NCBI RefSeq assembly: GCF_900107855.1
Contig: NZ_FNRJ01000002.1
Span: 132,453-196,452, forward strand
Direction of reading: 5' to 3'
DNA from: Marinobacterium iners DSM 11526
GTDB taxonomy: Bacteria > Pseudomonadota > Gammaproteobacteria > Pseudomonadales > Balneatricaceae
DNA length: 64,000 nt
Part shown: positions 58,196 through 64,000 of the stretch, one piece after another
Position numbering within the stretch: the first letter of the stretch is position 1
Layout of the letters: each line of letters begins with the position of its first letter
Translations under genes and position numbers: made by a program
Notes under the pieces: model-generated
Seen by the model: the letters and a program-made list of their open reading frames with translations, nothing else
Told to the model about the DNA's origin: nothing
Databases searched by the model: none

Positions 58196-61027
58196 TTAAC
58201 CGTTGATTGCTTCGTTGACCAGCTGCTCTTGCTGCTCAAGGTGAACCGAAATATAGCCTACTGCCGGTGCTGCGGCATGGGGACGACCCACACCCACCAG
58301 ATGCAGCTTGGGATCATGCTGCTGCATCACATTGCGCATATGATGCTGACTGCAGTACCAGGCGCCCTGGTTCATCGGCTCTTCCTGACACCAAACCACC
58401 GATTCCAGATTGGTGTAATCAGCAATGGCATCTTTCAGGCCCTGTTCCGGGAACGGGTAGAGCTGCTCGATGCGAACGATGGCGACATCGTCCTTTTCCA
58501 GTTCGGCGCGACGGTTGTACAGGTCGTAGTAAACCTTGCCACTGCACATGACCACGCGTTTTACTTTCTTCGGATCCAGCTGATCCACTTCCGGAATCAC
58601 CGGCTGGAACGTGCCTTCGGAAAGATCCTCAAGCGAACAAATCGCCTGCTTGTGACGCAGCAGAGACTTCGGAGACATCACAACCAGCGGCTTGCGCAGC
58701 GGACGCACGACCTGACGGCGCAGCAGGTGGAAAATCTGAGCCGGTGTGGATGGCACACACACCTGAATATTGTGTTCGGCACACATCTGCAGGAAACGCT
58801 CAAGGCGTGCGGATGAATGCTCGGGGCCCTGACCTTCAAAGCCGTGAGGCAACAGCATGGTCAGACCGCACAGACGGCCCCACTTGTGCTCACCGGAGGT
58901 AATGAACTGATCGATAACGACCTGCGCTCCGTTGGCAAAGTCACCAAACTGAGCTTCCCAGATTACCAATGCATTCGGCGTAGTGGTTGAGTAACCATAT
59001 TCGAAGCCCAGTACCGCTTCCTCAGAGAGGAAGGAGTCATAGATATCAAAGGCTGGCTGCCCATCTGCAAGATTCTGCAGTGGAGTATAAGTGGAAGCAT
59101 CCTTCTGGTTATGGATCACCGCATGGCGGTGAGAGAAGGTTCCACGCCCCACATCCTGACCGGTAAGGCGAATTGGATAGCCCTCAGCCAGCAGTGTTGC
59201 ATAGGCCATGGTCTCTGCGAAGCCCCAGTTGATCTCCATGGCGCCGGCGGCCATTTTCTTGCGGTCTTCGTAAATCTTCTGTACCTGACGCTGAACCGCC
59301 ACCCCTTCCGGGAACTCACAGGTTTTATTGGCCAGCTCTTTCAACAGCTTGGCATCCACCCGCGTGTCACATTCGAAAGACCACTGATGGCCCAGGTAGG
59401 GGCGCCAGTCAACGAACAGCTCAGAGTTAGGCTGCAGCACCAGAGACTTGGCCACATGCTCACCGTTTTCCAGTGCCTTGCGGTAGTCCTGATCCAGCGC
59501 CTTGGATTCTTCAGCCGAGATAACACCCTCTTCGACAAGGCGAGCACCATACAGCTCTCGGGTTGTCTTCTGGGACTTGATTTTACTGTACATCAGCGGC
59601 TGAGTACCTGAAGGCTCATCCGCTTCGTTATGGCCGCGACGGCGATAGCACACCAGGTCGATAACCACATCCTTGTTGAATTCGTTACGATAGTCCAGTG
59701 CCAGCTGAGTCACAAAGCGGACGGCTTCGGGATCATCTCCGTTCACATGGAAAATTGGAGACTGCACCATTTTGGCCACATCTGTACAATACTCAGTGGA
59801 ACGCGCATCTTCCTTCTTGGAAGTGGTGAAGCCCACCTGGTTGTTGATCACGATATGGACGGTGCCGCCGGTTTTGTAGGCACGAGTCTGAGACATCTGG
59901 AATGTCTCCATCACCACACCCTGACCAGCGAAAGCGGCGTCACCATGGATGGCGACCGGGATCACGGTATTGCCAACCGGATCATTACGACGGTCCTGAC
60001 GCGCACGCACGGAGCCCTCAACCACCGGAGACACGATCTCAAGGTGAGATGGGTTGAACGCCATGGCGATGTGAACTTCTCCGCCCGGTGTCATCACATT
60101 GGATGAAAAGCCCTGATGGTATTTCACGTCACCAGAGGTTTCGATTACGCGCTTGCCTTCGAACTCGCCGAACAGATCCTGCGGATTCTTGCCAAACAGA
60201 TTGACCAGCACGTTGAGACGACCTCGGTGTGCCATGCCGATCACCAGCTCCTTGGCACCGTCACGACCGGCACGCTGAACCAGCTCATCAAGGCACGGAA
60301 TCAGGCTCTCGCCACCTTCAAGTCCAAAGCGCTTGGCACCGGCATAGCGTGAGCCGAGATACTTCTCGAGGCCCTCAGCCGCGACCAGGCGCTCCAGAAT
60401 GTGCTTACGCTCATCATTGGTCAGTACAGGATGGCTGCGCACAGGTTCCATGCGTGACTGAATCCAGCGCTTTTCCTGTGTATCGACGATGTGCATATAC
60501 TCAACGCCGACGGTAGTGCAGTAAGTTTTCTTGAGATCAGCCAGGATTTCTTTCAGCGTGCTCTCTTCGGGACCAAAAAACAGTGAACCCAGCTGAAAGC
60601 GGGTATCGAAGTCAGCTTCTGAAAGCTCATGAAAGCGCGGATCAAGGTCAGGCACCTGCTCACGCTGCATCAGGTTCAGTGGATCAATATCAGCGTGCTG
60701 GTGTCCACGCACGCGATAGGCATTGATCATCCGCAGAACGCGAACCTGTTTCTTTTCATGCTCAGAGCTGACACTGCTGCCGGAAACCGGCATGGCGCGC
60801 TTTTGATTCTTGGAGAGGAGAAGGAAGTGTTCCCGGATGGTGGAGTGAGGCACATCCTGCGTGATGTTATCACCAACCTTAGGGAGTCGATCGAACTCTT
60901 CACGCCATTCTTGTGGAACGGCATTCGGGTCCATCAGGTACGTTTCGTATAGTTGTTCGACATATGAAAGGTTGCCCCCATAGAGATGGGCATTCTTCCA
61001 CATCTGCTCCATTATGCCATCTTGCAT
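58196..61027 (-). CDS. sucA: 2-oxoglutarate dehydrogenase E1 component
   Basis: The 943-residue thiamine diphosphate enzyme decarboxylates 2-oxoglutarate. MAHRGRLNVL, the TPP motif GDAAFAGQG and YEYGYS-like FEYGYSTT are characteristic. ATG 61027 is taken as start by comparison with E. coli SucA; frames remain open ten codons further. It heads sucAB-lpd-sucCD, separated from sdhB by a terminator and a new promoter. Confidence 0.97.
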   Translation of the reverse strand: MQDGIMEQMWKNAHLYGGNLSYVEQLYETYLMDPNAVPQEWREEFDRLPKVGDNITQDVPHSTIREHFLLLSKNQKRAMPVSGSSVSSEHEKKQVRVLRMINAYRVRGHQHADIDPLNLMQREQVPDLDPRFHELSEADFDTRFQLGSLFFGPEESTLKEILADLKKTYCTTVGVEYMHIVDTQEKRWIQSRMEPVRSHPVLTNDERKHILERLVAAEGLEKYLGSRYAGAKRFGLEGGESLIPCLDELVQRAGRDGAKELVIGMAHRGRLNVLVNLFGKNPQDLFGEFEGKRVIETSGDVKYHQGFSSNVMTPGGEVHIAMAFNPSHLEIVSPVVEGSVRARQDRRNDPVGNTVIPVAIHGDAAFAGQGVVMETFQMSQTRAYKTGGTVHIVINNQVGFTTSKKEDARSTEYCTDVAKMVQSPIFHVNGDDPEAVRFVTQLALDYRNEFNKDVVIDLVCYRRRGHNEADEPSGTQPLMYSKIKSQKTTRELYGARLVEEGVISAEESKALDQDYRKALENGEHVAKSLVLQPNSELFVDWRPYLGHQWSFECDTRVDAKLLKELANKTCEFPEGVAVQRQVQKIYEDRKKMAAGAMEINWGFAETMAYATLLAEGYPIRLTGQDVGRGTFSHRHAVIHNQKDASTYTPLQNLADGQPAFDIYDSFLSEEAVLGFEYGYSTTTPNALVIWEAQFGDFANGAQVVIDQFITSGEHKWGRLCGLTMLLPHGFEGQGPEHSSARLERFLQMCAEHNIQVCVPSTPAQIFHLLRRQVVRPLRKPLVVMSPKSLLRHKQAICSLEDLSEGTFQPVIPEVDQLDPKKVKRVVMCSGKVYYDLYNRRAELEKDDVAIVRIEQLYPFPEQGLKDAIADYTNLESVVWCQEEPMNQGAWYCSQHHMRNVMQQHDPKLHLVGVGRPHAAAPAVGYISVHLEQQEQLVNEAING

Positions 61028-61225
61028 TATCATCTCACCCTGGCTCTGAGAGGGCACTGTAGCGATCAGGCTGCACTATTTCCTGACCCAACAGCCCGTT
61101 AACCCTCTGCTGATTACCGTTTTTGTATCGTCCCGCAGCAACGACGGATCGCGTGCGGCCGCGGTCGATAATTCTACGCTTTTTATTGCGGCCTTAACAC
61201 CGCTAGCAGGCGAGGATTCTATAAA

Positions 61226-61234
61226 ATTATACCA
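61226..61234 (-). promoter_or_regulatory. Extended -10 promoter of the suc operon
   Basis: On the minus strand TGGTATAAT matches TGnTATAAT. It lies about 200 bases before the sucA ATG. No -35 consensus is evident. Confidence 0.55.
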
Positions 61235-61289
61235 CATGGACGACATAGGCCTTTTGGCTATGACGCCCGAACCCTCCTGCCTGAGAACC

Positions 61290-61322
61290 AAAAAAAACGG
61301 CATCAAAGATGCCGTTTTTTAT
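61290..61322 (-). terminator. Terminator after sdhB
   Basis: ACGGCATC, AAA loop, GATGCCGT with seven T following on the minus strand and five T on the plus strand. It closes the sdh operon about 12 bases after sdhB. Confidence 0.92.
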
Positions 61323-61334
61323 ACCTGAGAAAGA

Positions 61335-62039
61335 TCAGGTTGCTTGCTGAATCAGCATGTTGCGAATTTTACCAATCGCCTTGGTCGGGTTGAGACCCTT
61401 CGGACACACGCTGACACAGTTCATGATGCCATGACAACGAAATACGCTGAACGGATCATCAAGCTCTGACAGACGCTCATTGGTCGCGGTATCACGACTG
61501 TCGGCCAGGAAGCGGTAGGCCTGCAGCAAGCCGGACGGACCCACAAACTTGTCCGGATTCCACCAGAAGGAAGGACAGGCAGTGGAGCAGCATGCACAGA
61601 GAATACACTCGTACAGACCATCCAGCTCAGCACGCTCTTCCGGTGACTGCAAACGCTCGATCGCCGGCGGCGGCGTGTCATTGATCAGGAACGGCTTGAT
61701 CTTCTCGTACTGCTTGTAGAACTGAGTCATATCGATGACCAGGTCACGAATCACCGGCAGACCCGGCAGCGGGCGCAGTACCAGCTTGTCATCCTTGACC
61801 ACTTCAGACAGCGGCGTGATGCACGCCAGACCGTTCTTGCCATTCATGTTCATGCCATCCGAGCCACACACGCCCTCACGGCAGGAACGACGATAAGCAA
61901 GAGTCGTGTCCTTTTCTTTCAGCAGCTGGAGCAGATCCAGCACCATGATGTCCTTGCCACCCGGGATATCAATATGGACATCCTGCATGTAGGGAGCATC
62001 GTCCACTTCAGGGTTGTAACGATATACACTTACCAGCAT
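61335..62039 (-). CDS. sdhB: Succinate dehydrogenase iron-sulfur subunit
   Basis: The 234-residue subunit carries three clusters: a [2Fe-2S] set in SCREGVCGSDGMN with a later Cys, and [4Fe-4S]/[3Fe-4S] sets in CILCACCSTACP and CHGIMNCVSVCPKG. It passes electrons from SdhA to quinone. It is 12 bases downstream of sdhA. Confidence 0.98.
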   Translation of the reverse strand: MLVSVYRYNPEVDDAPYMQDVHIDIPGGKDIMVLDLLQLLKEKDTTLAYRRSCREGVCGSDGMNMNGKNGLACITPLSEVVKDDKLVLRPLPGLPVIRDLVIDMTQFYKQYEKIKPFLINDTPPPAIERLQSPEERAELDGLYECILCACCSTACPSFWWNPDKFVGPSGLLQAYRFLADSRDTATNERLSELDDPFSVFRCHGIMNCVSVCPKGLNPTKAIGKIRNMLIQQAT

Positions 62040-62051
62040 CGCACCAGCCTC

Positions 62052-63827
62052 TTAATAGGTTCGTACTTTCGGCGGGAACGGATCCATTGTCTTGGGCGCG
62101 AAGTTGACTGCGCGCTTGCCAACGGACTTGTTCTGCGGGAAGAAGACGGAGTGGCACAACCAGTTTTCGTCATCACGCTCGGTGAAGTCGTTACGGGCGT
62201 GCGCACCACGGGACTCCTTGCGCTCCTCAGCCGCAATCGCGGTTGCTTCAGCAACTTCCATCAGGTTCTCAAGCTCCAGAGCTTCAATACGCGAGGTATT
62301 GAACGCCTGACTCTTGTCTTCAAGATGTACGTTGGCAACACGCTCACGGATCTCCTTCAGGAGGCCGAGACCTTTCTGCATGCTGGTGCCATCACGGAAC
62401 ACACCAAAGTACAGCTGCATGGTGCTCTGCAGATCCTTGCGCACATCCGCAACCTTTTCGCCACCTGTGCTGTTATTGAGACGATTCAGACGAGACATCG
62501 CCGCTTCAATATCAGACTCAGTCGCTTCAGCCACAGAGTAGCCTTCACGCATTTGCTGCTCGATCTGCATACCCGCCGCACGACCGAATACCACAAGGTC
62601 AAGCAGAGAGTTACCACCCAGGCGATTGGCGCCATGCACAGATACACAAGCAGCTTCACCACAGGCGAACAAACCATTGATGATCCTGTCTTCACCGGTC
62701 TGAGCATCCGGAGAGATTGCCTGACCACCAATATTGGTCGCAATACCACCCATCATGTAATGGCAGGTCGGCACAACCGGGATCGGCTCTTTCACCGGAT
62801 CTGCGGCAGCAAAGGTCTTGGACAGCTCGCAGATGCCCGGCAGGCGTGAATGCAACACCTCTTCACCCAGGTGATCCAGCTTAAGATAAACATGATCGCC
62901 ATTTTCGCCACAACCACGTCCTTCGAGAATCTCGAGAATCATGGAGCGCGCAACAACATCACGACCTGCAAGATCTTTGGCGTTCGGAGCATAACGCTCC
63001 ATGAAGCGCTCGCCATCCTTGTTCACCAGATAGCCACCCTCACCTCGACAACCCTCGGTTACGAGGACACCAGCACCGGCAATACCGGTCGGGTGGAACT
63101 GCCACATTTCCATATCCTGAACAGGAACACCAGCACGCATCGCCATACCAATACCATCACCGGTATTGATCAGTGCATTGGTGGTGGATGCATAGATACG
63201 ACCCGCACCACCAGTTGCCAGCACAGTTGCCTTGGACTTGATATAAACGGTCTCACCGGTTTCGATGCAAATGGCAATACAGCCAACCACATCACCATCG
63301 GCATTCTTGACCAAATCAACGGCATACCATTCATTCAGGAAAGTCGTACCGGCCTTCATATTGGCCTGGTACAGTGTATGCAGAAGCGCATGACCGGTAC
63401 GGTCTGCCGCTGCACAGGTACGAGCTGCCTGCGTGGGGTTATCCGGCCCCTTGGACTGACCACCGAACGGACGCTGATAGATGCGGCCAATTTCGGTACG
63501 CGAGAACGGCAGCCCCATGTGATCCAACTCGAATACAGCCTGAGGACCTACGGAGCACATGTACTCAATTGCGTCCTGGTCACCGATATAGTCTGACCCC
63601 TTGACGGTGTCATACATATGCCAGCGCCAGTCATCGTTCGGATCAGCACTGGCAATCGCACAGGTAATACCACCCTGAGCAGACACAGTGTGAGAACGGG
63701 TCGGGAATACTTTGGTGACACAGGCCGTATTCAGGCCTGACTGTGCCAACTGCAGCGCAGCGCGCATGCCAGCACCACCACCACCGACGACGATCGCGTC
63801 GAAAGTAAGCGTACGCAGTTTAGACAT
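62052..63827 (-). CDS. sdhA: Succinate dehydrogenase flavoprotein subunit
   Basis: The 591-residue catalytic subunit binds FAD covalently at H46 in [10 protein letters not shown], after the GGGGAG nucleotide loop. HPTGIAGAG and [19 protein letters not shown] are also typical. It oxidises succinate to fumarate at the inner membrane. It follows sdhD by 3 bases. Confidence 0.98.
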   Translation of the reverse strand: MSKLRTLTFDAIVVGGGGAGMRAALQLAQSGLNTACVTKVFPTRSHTVSAQGGITCAIASADPNDDWRWHMYDTVKGSDYIGDQDAIEYMCSVGPQAVFELDHMGLPFSRTEIGRIYQRPFGGQSKGPDNPTQAARTCAAADRTGHALLHTLYQANMKAGTTFLNEWYAVDLVKNADGDVVGCIAICIETGETVYIKSKATVLATGGAGRIYASTTNALINTGDGIGMAMRAGVPVQDMEMWQFHPTGIAGAGVLVTEGCRGEGGYLVNKDGERFMERYAPNAKDLAGRDVVARSMILEILEGRGCGENGDHVYLKLDHLGEEVLHSRLPGICELSKTFAAADPVKEPIPVVPTCHYMMGGIATNIGGQAISPDAQTGEDRIINGLFACGEAACVSVHGANRLGGNSLLDLVVFGRAAGMQIEQQMREGYSVAEATESDIEAAMSRLNRLNNSTGGEKVADVRKDLQSTMQLYFGVFRDGTSMQKGLGLLKEIRERVANVHLEDKSQAFNTSRIEALELENLMEVAEATAIAAEERKESRGAHARNDFTERDDENWLCHSVFFPQNKSVGKRAVNFAPKTMDPFPPKVRTY

Positions 63828-63830
63828 GTT

Positions 63831-64000
63831 TTAGATACCCCACAGAATCTGGATGCCCCACACGACGTAAATAAACGCCAGCAGGCCGCATGCGGACTGG
63901 AACACGAAGCGAGCACCGGTCGCCTTGATGTAGTCAGTAGAAACAGACCACATACCGATCCAGGCGTGCGCCACCATGGACAGGACTGCCAGCAGGGTAA
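63831..64000 (-). CDS. sdhD: Succinate dehydrogenase membrane anchor SdhD, C-terminal part
   Basis: The last 56 residues are visible, cut by the window edge. They include the heme-ligand helix LSMVAHAWIGMWSVSTDYIK, residues in the middle of the fragment, and a final membrane helix ending GIQILWGI. HAWIGMW..TDY is the SdhD signature. The gene lies directly upstream of sdhA, so sdhC should be just outside. Confidence 0.93.
   Translation of the reverse strand, partial: TLLAVLSMVAHAWIGMWSVSTDYIKATGARFVFQSACGLLAFIYVVWGIQILWGI

Larger units (their letters stand above)
61028..61334. other. Intergenic region between sdhB and sucA
   Basis: About 307 bases with the sdh terminator at its right end and an extended -10 promoter for suc genes in the middle. 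The presumed sucA leader is about 190 bases long. No gene is seen. Confidence 0.6.

Noticed and set aside
62850-63596. 248-codon frame opposite sdhA
   Set aside because: Antisense shadow of the succinate dehydrogenase flavoprotein gene.

Overview
The window looks like chromosome of a marine gammaproteobacterium of the Oceanospirillaceae type, with Marinobacterium-like relatives as my best guess. The reasons are moderate-to-high G+C with strong CTG preference, a Pseudomonas-style ccoNOQP/ccoGHIS-hemN-fnr cluster, a complete ectoine operon with its own aspartate kinase (an osmolyte pathway of saline habitats), a PHA synthase, and sdh-suc TCA genes in canonical order. The assignment rests on gene content and protein resemblance only. 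No phage, IS element, CRISPR array, rRNA or tRNA was seen.

Left part (1-6.1 kb): an unrecognised ORF, a LapG-type periplasmic cysteine protease and a LapD-type c-di-GMP receptor; then trxC, proQ, tusA, an ABM-domain protein and rlmM. From 6.2 to 17.6 kb lies a microaerobic respiration island: ccoN-O-Q-P (cbb3 oxidase), a strong terminator, ccoG-H-I-S plus a SafE/UreH-like membrane protein, hemN and fnr/anr. FNR boxes (TTGAT-N4-ATCAA) lie upstream of ccoN and at -41.5 of a hemN promoter, so the encoded regulator probably controls its own neighbourhood. Between fnr and apt is a hairpin with its U-tract on the minus strand, which may end an unannotated small RNA.

Middle (17.8-35.6 kb): apt, rdgC, queE, an SBF transporter, a CDF metal transporter, gor, xthA, a tandem universal stress protein, a duplicated DUF2892 membrane protein, a membrane diguanylate cyclase, an SLC23-like permease divergent from an ArsR-family regulator with the cysteine spacing of SqrR/BigR persulfide sensors, azlCD, a Pat/PatZ-type lysine acetyltransferase and phaC.

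From 35.8 to 45.6 kb: a small PA3496-like gene, then the minus-strand ectA-ectB-ectC-ask operon with a membrane coiled-coil/TPR gene overlapping its 3' end and a divergent MarR-type ectR; hisC; two further signalling proteins (a PAS protein with a degenerate GGDEF domain, and EAL-HDOD); and a cytochrome c5. From 45.6 to 53.2 kb: htpG with an excellent sigma-32 promoter, two overlapping thioesterases with a DUF599 protein, selO, a DUF3301 gene, a YaiI-like gene and dbpA. The right end (53.2-64 kb) holds, on the minus strand, sdhD (cut by the window edge)-sdhA-sdhB, a terminator, then sucA-sucB-lpd-sucC-sucD and another terminator.

The window is mostly core metabolism. The most unusual items are the candidate antisense-oriented sRNA at 17.7 kb, a compositionally odd patch with an insertion in the second heme domain of CcoP, a hairpin that would mask the trxC ribosome-binding site, a putative SqrR-like sulfur regulon, and the TPR gene tied to the ectoine operon.
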